Counted from the stretch's first letter, positions 17,845 to 28,767 are shown. The stretch is 64,000 nucleotides of DNA from Caenimonas sp. SL110 (GCF_001044395.1 NZ_JANU01000039.1:1-64000); one strand, 5' to 3'. Translations and numbers: made by a program. Notes: a model not told the origin generated them from the sequence alone.

Positions 17845-19807
17845 CCTCGCCGGGGTCACCGTCCTGCGCCACCTCGCCCTCTGCGCGCAACCAGCGCCAG
17901 AGTGTCGAGCGGCTGATGCCCAGACGCCGCGCCGCCTCCTGGCGGTTGCCGCCTGAAAGCCGCATCGCCTGCGCCACGCGTTGCGCCATCGGCAACTCCT
18001 GTCCCAGCACTCGCACCTGAGCCTGCTCAAAAAGCTCCGGGCAGTCTTCAGGCAGCAGCGCAAGATCAATGGCCGATTCGCTGTCGAACTGGATCACGAA
18101 CACCGCCAGGCGCTCGCAGATGTTCTCCAGTTCGCGCACATTGCCGGGCCACGCATAGGCTTGCAGCAGCGGCAGCAATGGCTCGATCACGACTTCGGCG
18201 CGATGGCGCGATCCCTGCTGCTCCAGCGACCTGCGCAGCAGCATCGTCGCCAATACTGCGACATCGCCGGGCCGCTCCCGCAGCGGCGGCAATGCAATGC
18301 GCAGCGTGTTGATGCGGTAGTACAAGTCCTGCCGGAATCGCCGCTCGCTCACCATCTCCTGCAGCGGTTGATGCGTGGCCGCAATGATCCGCACATCGAC
18401 CGGAATCGCGGCGGTCGCGCCCAGGCGCGTGATCTCGCGCTCTTGCAGCACGCGCAAAAGCCGCGTCTGCAGCGACTGCGGCATGTCGCCAATTTCGTCC
18501 AGGAACAGCGTGCCGGTATGCGCGGTTTCGATCAGGCCCCGTTTGCCGCCGCGACGCGAACCCGTGAACGCGCCATCTTCGTAGCCGAAGAGCTCGCTTT
18601 CCAGCAGGGTCTCGGGGAACGCAGCGCAGTTCACAGCCACGAATGGCTTTCCCTGGCGACGGCTTTCGTTGTGGATGGCCTGCGCGAACAGCTCCTTGCC
18701 CGAGCCGCTCTCGCCCACGATGAGCACCGTGAGGTCCGTGGCTGCGTACCTGCGCGCCGTGTTGACCGCGCGAAGGAACGGCTCACTGCTGCCAATCAGG
18801 CCCGAGAAGCGATGCCGCGCCGCGTGCTGCCGGCGGCGCTGCTGGATGCGCACGCTGGTGTCCGCATCCTGGATCGACTTCACGTCGTAGAGCGTGAGCG
18901 CCGCACCCGTGATGCTGCTGCCCTCGCGAATCGGCGTGCGATTGGCTACCCAGTCGCGATCACGAAAGCGCATCACGACGCCGCGATCCTCGTTGCCTCG
19001 CTCCAGTGCCGATGTGAGCGCGAGTTCGGGCGCGATCTCATCGAGTCGCTCACCACTCAACTCGGCGCGAGGGCGGCCCAGCAGCAGTTGCATCGCACCG
19101 TTGACGGCGATGATGCGGTGCGCCCGGTCGACCGCAACCACTGCCTCCTGGATGTTGCTGAGCACGCTCTCCAGTTGTGCGTAGCGGGCGGCCTCTATCC
19201 TTGCCACGCGAGCCAGCTCAAGCGCCTCCTCGAAGCCTTTGCGCACCGATCGCTGCGAGTACGCCAGCAGCGCCGGCAAGCCGACTGCCTGCGCCAGATC
19301 CACCACCAGGCTGGAACCGACCACTGCGCCGTAACCATCGCGGCGCAGCTGCTCGAACTTGTCCTTCGCGTCTTCGGGCGTGAGGTAGGCGTACTGCGCA
19401 ACATCGAGGTCCAGCAGCGGCTTGACCTCTTCAAGCTCTGTGATGGTCGCGCCGTAGGTCACCACGCCAACCTTGCGCGAAATCTGCCGGGCGCGGATCA
19501 GCGCCTGGAGGATGTCGAAGCCCGTGGCTTCGATGGTCGCGACGGGCGCGCTGAGGTTCGCGCGCAGGATCGCCGCGTTCGATCCGGCGCTCACGAATGC
19601 GTCGACAGCGCCACGCCGCAGGCGCTCCCTGGCATTGGCCAGCGCGTCTTCGAACACGCCGTCGACCACGTCGATCACCGCGCGGTCGGTAAATTCTTCC
19701 AGCACCGGCGCCGCGAACGCACGAATGCGCGGGTAACTGATGAAGCACAGGCGGGGCAGGTCCGTTTTTTTTGCGGATGGGGTGGCGGATGGGGCGGCGT
19801 TGGACAT
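17831..19807 (-). CDS. PrpR-like sigma-54-dependent transcriptional activator
   Basis: A 658-residue enhancer-binding protein. The N-terminal PrpR_N sensor domain (about 20-200, PRLCFISYPRIRAF onward) binds small-molecule or CoA-ester-related signals in PrpR proteins. A PAS-like domain (about 205-320) comes next. The AAA+ domain follows, with Walker A GESGSGKE, the sigma-54 contact loop GAFTGS (Ala replaced by Ser, as in PrpR proteins), Walker B TLFLDEIGDM and LYYRIN. A Fis-type HTH is at the C-terminus (NRQEAARRLGISRSTLWRWL). It is divergent from the CoA-transferase operon and convergent with Bug B, and sigma-54 promoters are found in front of both operons. ATG 19807 is used; a GTG at 19816 is possible. 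Confidence 0.93.
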   Translation of the reverse strand: MSNAAPSATPSAKKTDLPRLCFISYPRIRAFAAPVLEEFTDRAVIDVVDGVFEDALANARERLRRGAVDAFVSAGSNAAILRANLSAPVATIEATGFDILQALIRARQISRKVGVVTYGATITELEEVKPLLDLDVAQYAYLTPEDAKDKFEQLRRDGYGAVVGSSLVVDLAQAVGLPALLAYSQRSVRKGFEEALELARVARIEAARYAQLESVLSNIQEAVVAVDRAHRIIAVNGAMQLLLGRPRAELSGERLDEIAPELALTSALERGNEDRGVVMRFRDRDWVANRTPIREGSSITGAALTLYDVKSIQDADTSVRIQQRRRQHAARHRFSGLIGSSEPFLRAVNTARRYAATDLTVLIVGESGSGKELFAQAIHNESRRQGKPFVAVNCAAFPETLLESELFGYEDGAFTGSRRGGKRGLIETAHTGTLFLDEIGDMPQSLQTRLLRVLQEREITRLGATAAIPVDVRIIAATHQPLQEMVSERRFRQDLYYRINTLRIALPPLRERPGDVAVLATMLLRRSLEQQGSRHRAEVVIEPLLPLLQAYAWPGNVRELENICERLAVFVIQFDSESAIDLALLPEDCPELFEQAQVRVLGQELPMAQRVAQAMRLSGGNRQEAARRLGISRSTLWRWLRAEGEVAQDGDPGEVIQP

Positions 19808-19818
19808 GGAACCCACAG

Positions 19819-19844
19819 TGTCGCACGGCGTGTTTCATGCGACA
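19819..19844. promoter_or_regulatory. Inverted repeat upstream of the CoA-transferase promoter
   Basis: TGTCGCA-N12-TGCGACA has perfect 7-bp arms and is centred about 103 bases before the predicted start of the sigma-54 promoter at 19908. The spacer contains CGTGTTTCA, shared in part with the repeats at 15936-15965. It is a candidate activator site. Confidence 0.45.
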
Positions 19845-19907
19845 TGCACCCTGACCCCGTCTGCAGCGGCCTTCAATGAAATCAACGACTTGCAAGCGCT
19901 GCGGTCT

Positions 19908-19923
19908 TGGCACGGACGCTGCA
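19908..19923 (+). promoter_or_regulatory. Predicted sigma-54 (-24/-12) promoter of the CoA-transferase operon
   Basis: TGGCACG-GACG-CTGCA matches the consensus TGGCACG-N4-TTGCA except for one base. GG (19909-19910) and GC (19921-19922) have the required spacing. The predicted start near 19934 leaves a short leader carrying the ribosome binding site GGAGA before the ATG at 19958. A sigma-54 activator gene is directly divergent. Confidence 0.75.
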
Positions 19924-19957
19924 ATGGTTCACCTCACCCGAACCGGAGAACTTGCGC

Positions 19958-21154
19958 ATGGCCCTCGAACACATCACCGTCCTTGACCTCACCCATATGC
20001 TTTCCGGGCCTTACGGGACGATGCTGCTGGCCGACCTGGGCGCCCGAACGATCAAGGTCGAGCCGCCCGGCAGCGGCGAAGGCACGCGTCGCCTGCTCGA
20101 AAACGACCCCGCGTATTCACGCGACGGCATGGGCGCGTACTTCCTCACGCTCAACCGCAACAAGCAAAGCGTCTGCATCGACCTGAAGAGCGAAGCGGGC
20201 CGCGCTGTCTTCATGGACCTGGTGCGGCACGCCGATGTGGTGTTCGACAACTTCGGCGCGGGCGTGACGCAGCGCCTGGGCATCGACTACGAGACGCTGT
20301 CGCAGGTCAATCCGCGCATCGTCACCTGCTCGGTCACCGGCTTCGGCCAGACCGGCCCCGACACACAGCGCCCGGCCTTCGATCAGGTCGTGCAGGCGAT
20401 GGGCGGCGGCATGTCGATCACCGGATCGCCCGAGACCGGCCCGATGCGAAGCGGCATTCCGATGGGCGATCTGGGCGGCGGCATCTTCGGTGCGATGGGC
20501 GTGCTGGCCGCCATTGCGGAACGTGAGCGCACCGGTCGCGGCCAGCATGTGGACGTGTCGATGCTCGACGTGCAGATCTCGCTCTTGAACTACATGGCCA
20601 CCATGTACCTCATGTCCGGCAACATCCCCGGCGGCATCGGCAACGGCCACTTCGTGCATGTGCCCTACAACTGCTACCCGACGCATGACGGCCACATCAT
20701 CATTGCGTGCATCGGCGATCCGTTCTTCGAGCGATTCGCCGAGTTCATCGACATCGACGCATTGCGCGATCCCGAATTGCGCAAGCAGCCCGTGCGCTAC
20801 GCCGCGAAGGACCGCATCGACGCCATCGTCGGCGAGAAGCTGCGCACGATGCCCTCGGCGCACTGGCTCGCGAAGCTGCGCGAAGCCCGCATTCCGTGCG
20901 GGCCGGTCAACAACTTCGAGCAGGCGATGAACGATCCCCAAGTGCAGGCACGAGACATGGTGACGAGCGTCACGCTGGCAACCGGCGAGACGATTCGCAT
21001 GCCCGGCAACCCGATCAAGCTTTCGGGCGCGAAGAAGATGGAGCACACCGCACCGCCTGCGCTCGGCTCGCAGACCGACGAGATCCTGGGCGGGATGCTG
21101 GGCTACTCGCAAGCACAACTCGATGAACTGCGCACCGCAGGCGCAGTGGGTTGA
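19958..21154 (+). CDS. CaiB/BaiF (family III) CoA-transferase
   Basis: A 398-residue enzyme that would move CoA from a donor such as succinyl-CoA to an organic acid. Family features are LDLTHMLSGPYGTMLLADLGA at the N-terminus (about residues 8-28) and KVEPPGSGEGTRR. Others are LNRNKQSVCIDLK followed by the nucleophile region, and SVTGFGQTGPD. The start at 19958 follows GGAGA by nine bases and matches the predicted sigma-54 leader. It is the first gene of an operon with an HMG-CoA-lyase-like gene (6 bases downstream) and a Bug receptor. A role in activating the imported acid is inferred. Confidence 0.93.
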   Translation: MALEHITVLDLTHMLSGPYGTMLLADLGARTIKVEPPGSGEGTRRLLENDPAYSRDGMGAYFLTLNRNKQSVCIDLKSEAGRAVFMDLVRHADVVFDNFGAGVTQRLGIDYETLSQVNPRIVTCSVTGFGQTGPDTQRPAFDQVVQAMGGGMSITGSPETGPMRSGIPMGDLGGGIFGAMGVLAAIAERERTGRGQHVDVSMLDVQISLLNYMATMYLMSGNIPGGIGNGHFVHVPYNCYPTHDGHIIIACIGDPFFERFAEFIDIDALRDPELRKQPVRYAAKDRIDAIVGEKLRTMPSAHWLAKLREARIPCGPVNNFEQAMNDPQVQARDMVTSVTLATGETIRMPGNPIKLSGAKKMEHTAPPALGSQTDEILGGMLGYSQAQLDELRTAGAVG

Positions 21155-21159
21155 GCGCG

Positions 21160-22071
21160 ATGGAATCCATCGTCATCACCGATGTCTCGCCGCGCGACGG
21201 CCTGCAGAACCAGGCGATTCATCTGTCGACTGCGGACAAGCTCGAATTTGTCAGGCTGCTCGCTCGAGCCGGGGTCACGAGCGTCGAAGCCACAAGCTTC
21301 GTGTCGCCGAAGGCCGTGCCGCAAATGGCCGATGCAGCTGATTTGCTGCCGCTGATTTCGCAGGCCTTGCCGCAACTGCGTGTCTCGGTCCTGGTACCCA
21401 ACCTCAAGGGCCTGGAACGCGCACGCGCTGCGGGCGCCAAAGAGATTGCGGTAGTGCTCTCAGCCACCGAGACGATGAACCAGAAGAACATCAACATGAC
21501 TCTGGCGCAGGCCACGGCGGTGAGTGTCGAGACGCTGCAAGCCGCTCGCGCAGCAGGTTTGCGAACACGCGCCTATCTGGCCGTTGCGTTCGAGTGCCCC
21601 TTCGAGGGAAAGACACCGGTGGAGGCCGTGCTTCGCCTGGCGGCTGTGCTGCATGAAGCGAGGGCTGACGAACTGGTGATCGCCGACACGATCGGTGCGG
21701 CCGGGCCTGCGCAAGTGCGCGACCTGCTGCGCGAACTCGTGGGCGTGTTGCCTGTCGATGAGGTCGGCGCGCACTTCCACGACACACGCGGCATGGGCGT
21801 GGCCAACGCATGGGCTGCGCTGGAAGCCGGCGTGCGCCGATTCGACGCGAGCGCGGGCGGGATCGGTGGATGTCCTTTCGCGCCCGGTGCGGCGGGCAAC
21901 CTCGCAACGGAAGACCTCGCATTGATGGCGCATCAAGCCGGATTCGCCACCGGCGTCGAGCTCACAGCGTTGCTCGAGGCCGTGCAGTTCGCCCAGGACC
22001 GCTTGCAGCGTCCGCTGGGCGGGCGTTCGAGCACGTGGCTGCGCAAGCAGGCGCTGCGCGCCGCCAGCTGA
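21160..22071 (+). CDS. Hydroxymethylglutaryl-CoA lyase-like enzyme
   Basis: A 303-residue TIM-barrel lyase of the DRE-TIM HMGL-like group. SPRDGLQNQ near residue 12 carries the catalytic Arg-Asp and metal-binding site. VEATSFVSPKAVPQ matches the HMG-CoA lyase signature region. The metal histidines are in GAHFHDTRGMG, and GGIGGCPFAPGAAGN carries the catalytic Cys loop. HMG-CoA lyase would yield acetyl-CoA and acetoacetate. ATG 21160 is used; a TTG at 21151 overlapping the previous stop is possible. Coupling with a CoA-transferase and a receptor suggests catabolism of 3-hydroxy-3-methylglutarate or a similar tertiary hydroxy acid, which is inference. Confidence 0.9.
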   Translation: MESIVITDVSPRDGLQNQAIHLSTADKLEFVRLLARAGVTSVEATSFVSPKAVPQMADAADLLPLISQALPQLRVSVLVPNLKGLERARAAGAKEIAVVLSATETMNQKNINMTLAQATAVSVETLQAARAAGLRTRAYLAVAFECPFEGKTPVEAVLRLAAVLHEARADELVIADTIGAAGPAQVRDLLRELVGVLPVDEVGAHFHDTRGMGVANAWAALEAGVRRFDASAGGIGGCPFAPGAAGNLATEDLALMAHQAGFATGVELTALLEAVQFAQDRLQRPLGGRSSTWLRKQALRAAS

Positions 22072-22093
22072 TTTCATGAAGCAAGGAGACAAA

Positions 22094-23083
22094 GTGATCG
22101 CCATCCAAAAATCATTCACGCGCCTGGTCCAGGTCGTTGTTGCAACCGGGGCGCTTTGCGGCCTGGCCGCACCGGCCTTCAGCCAGCCCTACCCTTCGAA
22201 GCCGATCAAGCTGATCGTTCCGTTTCCGCCCGGCGGCGGCGCAGACGGCCTCGCCAGGCCGCTGTCCGAGCGGCTTCGCGCCAAGCTCGGCCAGAGCGTC
22301 GTGATCGAGAACAAGACCGGCGCCGGAAGCAACATCGGCACCGCCGAAGTAGCGCAGGCCAAGGCTGACGGCTACACGCTGCTGATCAACACCGACGCCG
22401 TCGCGATCTACCAGCACCTGTACAACAACCTGCGCTACGACGTCTTCAAGGACCTCGCGCCGGTTGGCTATCTCGCCAGTTCGCCGCTGGTGCTGGCGGT
22501 GAACAACAACGTGCCTGCGAACAACGTGAAGGAACTGATCGAACTCGCCAGGAAGTCACCCGGCACGCTCAACTTTGCCAATCCCGGCCAGGGCTCGCCG
22601 CATCACCTCGCGTGGGAACTGCTGGCTCGCACGGCGTCCATCAACGTCGGGCAGGCCACCTATCGCGGCGGCGGTCCCGCGCTGAACGACGTGCTCGCAG
22701 GGCATGCGCAGATCGGCATGTTCACCTACGGCGCAGTGCGCCAGTTCATCGAGTCCGGCAAGATCAAGCCACTGGCCCTGATGACCGAAACCCGCAGCGA
22801 CCTTGCGCCCAATCTGCCCACGGTGGTGGAGTCGGGCCTGAAGAACGTGCACGTCGCGCTTCGATTCGTCGTGATGGCGCCGGCCGGCACGCCCAGAGAA
22901 GTCGTCGCGCAGCTGCAAACGGCGATGGCTGAGATCGCTGCCGAGCCGGAGTTTCGCCAGGTGCTGCGCCAGCAGGGCTACGAGCCCTTCGTCACCACGC
23001 CCGCCCAGACGGCGACCCTGCTGCGCACCGAATACGAGCGCTGGGGGCCGATCCTCAAGGCCGCCAACATCAAACTCGAATAG
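22094..23083 (+). CDS. Bug-family tripartite tricarboxylate transporter substrate-binding protein (C)
   Basis: A 329-residue periplasmic receptor with signal peptide about 1-31 ending APAFSQ-PYPSKPI. Motifs are PFPPGGGADGLARPL, KADGYTLLINTDA and YRGGGPALNDVLAGH. An ATG at 22076 is in frame, but AAGGAGA lies inside that extension, six bases before a GTG at 22094. The GTG is therefore the likely start and gives a better signal peptide. It is the last gene of the sigma-54-linked operon. The ligand is probably the acid handled by the CoA-transferase and lyase. Confidence 0.92.
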   Translation: MIAIQKSFTRLVQVVVATGALCGLAAPAFSQPYPSKPIKLIVPFPPGGGADGLARPLSERLRAKLGQSVVIENKTGAGSNIGTAEVAQAKADGYTLLINTDAVAIYQHLYNNLRYDVFKDLAPVGYLASSPLVLAVNNNVPANNVKELIELARKSPGTLNFANPGQGSPHHLAWELLARTASINVGQATYRGGGPALNDVLAGHAQIGMFTYGAVRQFIESGKIKPLALMTETRSDLAPNLPTVVESGLKNVHVALRFVVMAPAGTPREVVAQLQTAMAEIAAEPEFRQVLRQQGYEPFVTTPAQTATLLRTEYERWGPILKAANIKLE

Positions 23084-23190
23084 CGACAGCCATCCTGGGG
23101 GAAAGAGGGTCATCTCCAAACGCGATGGCTTTTTTACCTCTATTCAGGGAAAATGCCATAAGTCATCGCAATCCGCGACTGCTCCCACCC

Positions 23191-24135
23191 ATGCGCCCCT
23201 CCGAACGTTCCTTCGCCCGACGGATAGACCTCACCTCGCTGCAGCTGTTTGTAGCGGCGGTCGAGCTCGGCTCCATCGGCCGCGCGGCGGAGCGGGAGTC
23301 GATTGCGGCATCGGCAGTGAGCAAGCGACTGTCCGATCTGGAAGCCACCGTCGAGACGACGCTGCTGTATCGCCACGCGCGCGGCGTCGATCTGACACCC
23401 GCCGGCGAAAGCCTGCTGCACCATGCACGCTCGATGTTGTTCAGCCTGGAGAAGATGCAGGGCGAGTTGTCCGAATACGCCGATGGCGTGCGCGGTCATG
23501 TACGGGTTCACGCCAGCATCTCGGCCATCGTGCAGTACCTGCCCGAAGACCTGGGCGCGTTCATCGGCCAGCACGCGCAGGTCAAGATCGACCTTGAAGA
23601 GCACCTGTCCACCGAGATCCTGCGTGCCGTCCAGGAAGGCACTGCCGATCTGGGCATCTGCAACGCGAGCGTGCGCAGCGACCACGGCTTGCAATCGCGT
23701 CACTATCGCCAGGACGAACTCGCGCTCATCGTGCCGCGCCGACATCCGCTGTCTCGTCGCAAGTCCATCGCGTTTGCCGACACGCTCGACTTCGACCACG
23801 TCGGGCTGCACGCCAACAGCTCGATCTCCATGGCGATGCATGATGCGGCGGCCGCTGTCGGCCGCTCGATCAAGCTGCGCATCCACGTCACCGGGCTCGA
23901 TGCAATGTGCCGCATGATCCACAACGGGCTGGGCGTGGGCGTGATGCCGCGTCGTGCTTTCGAGTTGATGCACGGCGTCGGCGAACTCGAGTGCGTGAAG
24001 CTCACCGATGCGTGGGCGCGACGCAGCCTGGACCTGGTGGCGCGCGACTTTGACACCCTGCCGGTGACCGCGCGCTTGCTCGTAGACCATCTGTCCTCGC
24101 AGACGCAGAACGCGGACATGCGCCTCGCAGCATAA
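23191..24135 (+). CDS. LysR-family transcriptional regulator
   Basis: A 314-residue protein. The N-terminal HTH is in [20 protein letters not shown] and [15 protein letters not shown], and the effector domain covers about 95-300. The start at 23191 (MRPSERSF) is preferred to one at 23125, which has no better signal. It is on the same strand as leuC, 41 bases upstream, and its TAA stop overlaps a possible -10 box (TAAAAT, 24133-24138) for leuC. A LysR gene before leuC is common in Burkholderiales, but whether it controls leucine genes is not shown. Confidence 0.9.
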   Translation: MRPSERSFARRIDLTSLQLFVAAVELGSIGRAAERESIAASAVSKRLSDLEATVETTLLYRHARGVDLTPAGESLLHHARSMLFSLEKMQGELSEYADGVRGHVRVHASISAIVQYLPEDLGAFIGQHAQVKIDLEEHLSTEILRAVQEGTADLGICNASVRSDHGLQSRHYRQDELALIVPRRHPLSRRKSIAFADTLDFDHVGLHANSSISMAMHDAAAAVGRSIKLRIHVTGLDAMCRMIHNGLGVGVMPRRAFELMHGVGELECVKLTDAWARRSLDLVARDFDTLPVTARLLVDHLSSQTQNADMRLAA

Positions 24136-24176
24136 AATTTTCCGAAAAGCTGAAGCTGAAAGACTGGACAAGCCCC

Positions 24177-25601
24177 ATGGCAAGAACCCTCTACGACAAG
24201 ATCTGGGACGAACACGTCGTCCACACCGAAGAAGATGGCACGTCCATCCTCTATATCGACCGCCATCTGGTGCACGAAGTCACCAGTCCGCAGGCCTTCG
24301 AAGGCCTGCGTGAAGCGGGCCGCAAGGTCTGGCGCGTGAGTTCCATCGTCGCGACGGCCGACCACAACACGCCCACCACCGGCTGGGAGCGCGGCTACGA
24401 CGGCATCGACGATCCGATCAGCAAGGAGCAGATCACCACGCTCGACAAGAACATGGCGCAGTTCGGCTCGGCCGCGTACTTTCCGTACCTCTCGAAGCGT
24501 CAGGGCATCGTGCATGTCATGGGGCCTGAGCAAGGCGCGACATTGCCCGGCATGACGGTTGTCTGCGGCGATTCGCACACGTCCACGCACGGCGCATTCG
24601 GTGCGCTCGCCCACGGCATCGGCACCAGCGAAGTCGAACACGTCATGGCCACGCAAACCCTGTTGGCCAAGAAGGCGAAGAACCTGCTGGTCAGGGTCGA
24701 GGGCAAGCTCGCCCCCGGCGTCACCGCCAAGGACATCGTGCTGGCCATCATCGGCCGCATCGGCACGGCCGGCGGCACGGGCTACACGATTGAATTCGCC
24801 GGTTCGGCCATCCGCTCGCTCACCATGGAAGGTCGCATGACGGTGTGCAACATGGCAATCGAAGCCGGTGCGCGTGCGGGCCTGGTGGCCGTGGACGAAA
24901 AGACACTGGACTACGTCAAGGGTCGCCCTCTTGCCCCGACGGGCGTCGAGTGGGATCACGCGGTCGCCTACTGGAAGACCCTGAAGTCCGACCCCGATGC
25001 GAAGTTCGACACGGTGGTCGAGCTCAACGCCTCTGACATCATCCCGCAGGTGACATGGGGAACATCGCCCGAGATGGTCGTCGGCATCGATGGCCGCGTG
25101 CCCGATCCGGACAAGGAGAAAGACCCGAGCAAACGCGACGCCATCGAACGCGCACTTGCCTACATGGACCTCGCACCCGGCAAGCCGATGAACGATATCT
25201 TCATCGACAAGGTGTTCATCGGTTCCTGCACCAACAGCCGCATCGAAGACATGCGTGACGCGGCAGCGGTGGTCAAGAAGCTCGGCCAGAAGATTGCGAA
25301 GAACGTGAAGGTCGCGATGGTTGTTCCCGGCTCCGGCCTCGTCAAGGAACAGGCCGAGCGCGAAGGCCTGCATGAGATTTTCAAGGCCGCCGGTTTTGAG
25401 TGGCGAGAACCCGGCTGCTCCATGTGCCTGGCGATGAATGCCGACCGGCTCGAGCCGGGTGAGCGCTGCGCATCGACCAGCAACCGAAACTTCGAAGGAC
25501 GGCAAGGCGCGGGGGGACGCACGCACCTGGTCAGCCCCGCAATGGCTGCTGCTGCTGCGGTTCACGGCCACTTTGTAGATGTTCGACAATTCGCTTCCTG
25601 A
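24177..25601 (+). CDS. leuC: 3-isopropylmalate dehydratase large subunit
   Basis: A 474-residue aconitase-family subunit of leucine biosynthesis (2- to 3-isopropylmalate). Fe-S cluster cysteines are visible in [16 protein letters not shown] and [13 protein letters not shown]. Other conserved parts are [21 protein letters not shown] and [12 protein letters not shown]. It is the first of leuC-leuD-leuB and partners with LeuD. Confidence 0.98.
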   Translation: MARTLYDKIWDEHVVHTEEDGTSILYIDRHLVHEVTSPQAFEGLREAGRKVWRVSSIVATADHNTPTTGWERGYDGIDDPISKEQITTLDKNMAQFGSAAYFPYLSKRQGIVHVMGPEQGATLPGMTVVCGDSHTSTHGAFGALAHGIGTSEVEHVMATQTLLAKKAKNLLVRVEGKLAPGVTAKDIVLAIIGRIGTAGGTGYTIEFAGSAIRSLTMEGRMTVCNMAIEAGARAGLVAVDEKTLDYVKGRPLAPTGVEWDHAVAYWKTLKSDPDAKFDTVVELNASDIIPQVTWGTSPEMVVGIDGRVPDPDKEKDPSKRDAIERALAYMDLAPGKPMNDIFIDKVFIGSCTNSRIEDMRDAAAVVKKLGQKIAKNVKVAMVVPGSGLVKEQAEREGLHEIFKAAGFEWREPGCSMCLAMNADRLEPGERCASTSNRNFEGRQGAGGRTHLVSPAMAAAAAVHGHFVDVRQFAS

Positions 25602-25623
25602 CTCAACCATGCCTGGAGCCACC

Positions 25624-25755
25624 ATGAAGACCATCACCACCCTGATCGCCCTCTCATTTGCCTGCCTGCTCGCCGGTTGCAACACCGTCAAGGGTGTGGG
25701 CCAGGACGTGCAGAAAGCCGGCGAGAAGATCGAAGACGCTGCCAGGAAGAAATAA
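25624..25755 (+). CDS. Entericidin-type small lipoprotein
   Basis: A 43-residue protein between leuC and leuD. An N-terminal signal (about 1-18) ends in the lipobox LLAGC. The tail is short and charged ([18 protein letters not shown]), typical of the entericidin EcnA/EcnB family of small membrane lipoproteins. The stop is two bases before the leuD ATG, so it is co-transcribed with the leucine genes. The reason for this placement is unknown. Confidence 0.88.
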   Translation: MKTITTLIALSFACLLAGCNTVKGVGQDVQKAGEKIEDAARKK

Positions 25756-25757
25756 CG

Positions 25758-26408
25758 ATGCAAAAATTCAATGTGCACAAGGGCCTCGTTGCCCCGATGG
25801 ATCGCGAGAACGTCGACACCGACGCGATCATTCCCAAGCAGTTCCTCAAGTCCATTCGCAAGACGGGCTTCGGGCAGAACCTGTTTGACGGCTGGCGGTA
25901 CCTCGATCAGGGCGAGCCTGGGCAAGACCCGGCTTCACGCAGGCCCAACCCCGATTTCGTCCTGAACCAGCCCCGATATGCAGGCGCATCGATCCTGCTC
26001 GCCCGCAAGAACTTCGGCTGCGGGTCGTCGCGCGAACATGCGCCCTGGGCACTGGACCAGTACGGTTTCCGCGCCATCATCGCGCCGAGCTATGCCGACA
26101 TCTTTTTCAACAACTGCTTCAAGAACGGCCTGCTGCCTATCGTGCTCAGCGAGGCACGCGTCAGCGAGCTGTTCGACGCGACGCTCGCATTCCCCGGCTA
26201 CGAAATCACGGTCGACCTCGACCGGCAACTGGTGCTCAAGCCCGACGGCGGTGCATTCGAATTCGACGTGCAACCGTTTCGCAAGTACTGCCTGATGAAC
26301 GGGTTCGACGACATCGGCCTGACCTTGCGCCAGTCGGACAAGATCAAGGCGTTCGAGGCAGAGCGCCTTGCGACGAAACCCTGGCTCGCGCATACGCTCG
26401 CCAGCTAA
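25758..26408 (+). CDS. leuD: 3-isopropylmalate dehydratase small subunit
   Basis: A 216-residue swivel-domain partner of LeuC. It begins [20 protein letters not shown] and contains [12 protein letters not shown] and the conserved [20 protein letters not shown]. The start ATG at 25758 is two bases after the entericidin stop. Upstream in-frame sequence belongs to other genes. Confidence 0.98.
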   Translation: MQKFNVHKGLVAPMDRENVDTDAIIPKQFLKSIRKTGFGQNLFDGWRYLDQGEPGQDPASRRPNPDFVLNQPRYAGASILLARKNFGCGSSREHAPWALDQYGFRAIIAPSYADIFFNNCFKNGLLPIVLSEARVSELFDATLAFPGYEITVDLDRQLVLKPDGGAFEFDVQPFRKYCLMNGFDDIGLTLRQSDKIKAFEAERLATKPWLAHTLAS

Positions 26409-26435
26409 TCACTTTCCCGTTCCAGGATTCCTCCC

Positions 26436-27533
<1,098 letters not shown>

Positions 27534-27557
27534 ATAAGCTCCGGTTCGTCGCGCCCA

Positions 27558-27579
27558 CCCCGGCCCGAGCGAGCCGGGG
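27558..27579 (+). terminator. GC-rich hairpin between leuB and asd
   Basis: CCCCGGC-ccgagcga-GCCGGGG forms a perfect 7-bp stem. There is no T run, so it is either a weak or Rho-assisted terminator, or an RNA-stabilising structure. Confidence 0.4.
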
Positions 27580-27618
27580 GAACAAAGGTTTGAAATCACA
27601 ACTTTGAAAGGCGCAGAA

Positions 27619-28767
27619 ATGAAATTTGACAACGGACAACAACCCCTGGTCGGCCTTGTCGGCTGGCGCGGCATGGTCGGCTCGGTCCTGATGGACCGCA
27701 TGCAGGTTGAAGGCGACTTCGGCCTCATCGAGCCCGTCTTCTTCTCGACTTCCAATGCAGGCGGCAAAGCGCCCGCCCAGGCAAAGAACGAAGCGACGCT
27801 CAAGGATGCGATGGACATCGAGGCACTGAAGAAGTGCGACATCGTCATCACCTGCCAGGGCGGCGACTACACCTCCGAGGTATTCCCCAAGCTGAGGGCC
27901 GCCGGCTGGAACGGCCACTGGATCGATGCGGCCTCCACGCTGCGGATGCAGGACGATGCGGTCATCATTCTTGACCCGGTGAACATGCCGGTCATCAAGA
28001 ATGCGCTTGCAAAGGGTTGGCGCAACTGGATCGGCGGCAACTGCACCGTGAGTTGCATGCTCATGGGTGTCGGCGCACTCTACAAGGCGGGTCTGGTCGA
28101 GTGGATGTCGAGCATGACCTACCAGGCAGCATCGGGCGGTGGCGCCCAGCACATGCGCGAGTTGCTCACCCAGTTCGGCACGCTCAATTCAGAGGTACGC
28201 CCCCTGCTCGACGACCCGAAGTCCGCCATCCTCGAAATCGACCGCAAGGTGCTGGCCCGCCAGCGCGCCATGTCGTCGGCCGAGACAGAGAACTTCGGTG
28301 TGCCGCTCGGTGGCTCGCTGATTCCCTGGATCGACAAGGATCTGGGCGATGGCATGTCGAAAGAAGAATGGAAGGCCGGTGCCGAAACCAACAAGATCCT
28401 GGGCCAGGGTCAGGGCTTCGCAACACCGGCGGTGCCTGTCGACGGATTCTGCGTGCGCGTGGGCTCGATGCGATGCCACAGCCAGGCGCTAACCTTCAAG
28501 CTCAGGAAGGACGTTCCGGTCGCCGACATCGAGCAGATGATCGCGGCCGACAACGACTGGGTCAAAGTGGTCCCGAACAACAAGGAAGCCACGTTGCGCC
28601 ACCTGACGCCGGTCGCAGTGACCGGGACGATGGACATTCCGGTGGGACGTATCCGCAAGCTGGCGATGGGGCCAGAGTACGTGGGCGCCTATACGATTGG
28701 CGACCAACTCTTGTGGGGTGCTGCAGAGCCGCTGCGTCGAATGCTGCGGATTTTGCTGGATACTTGA
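27619..28767 (+). CDS. asd: Aspartate-semialdehyde dehydrogenase
   Basis: A 382-residue NADPH-dependent enzyme converting aspartyl phosphate to the semialdehyde for lysine, threonine and methionine synthesis. It has the N-terminal [17 protein letters not shown], the catalytic Cys in [12 protein letters not shown], and the active-site His in [15 protein letters not shown] 27619 is used; a TTG at 27604 would add five residues. It is located between leuB and fimV, the usual betaproteobacterial order. Confidence 0.96.
   Translation: MKFDNGQQPLVGLVGWRGMVGSVLMDRMQVEGDFGLIEPVFFSTSNAGGKAPAQAKNEATLKDAMDIEALKKCDIVITCQGGDYTSEVFPKLRAAGWNGHWIDAASTLRMQDDAVIILDPVNMPVIKNALAKGWRNWIGGNCTVSCMLMGVGALYKAGLVEWMSSMTYQAASGGGAQHMRELLTQFGTLNSEVRPLLDDPKSAILEIDRKVLARQRAMSSAETENFGVPLGGSLIPWIDKDLGDGMSKEEWKAGAETNKILGQGQGFATPAVPVDGFCVRVGSMRCHSQALTFKLRKDVPVADIEQMIAADNDWVKVVPNNKEATLRHLTPVAVTGTMDIPVGRIRKLAMGPEYVGAYTIGDQLLWGAAEPLRRMLRILLDT

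Noticed and set aside
17981-19879. 632-codon open frame opposite the sigma-54 activator
   Set aside because: Antisense to a gene with Walker A, GAFTGS and Fis HTH motifs; composition is that of a shadow frame.
23703-25925. 740-codon open frame opposite leuC
   Set aside because: Antisense to leuC and the LysR gene; no recognisable domain.
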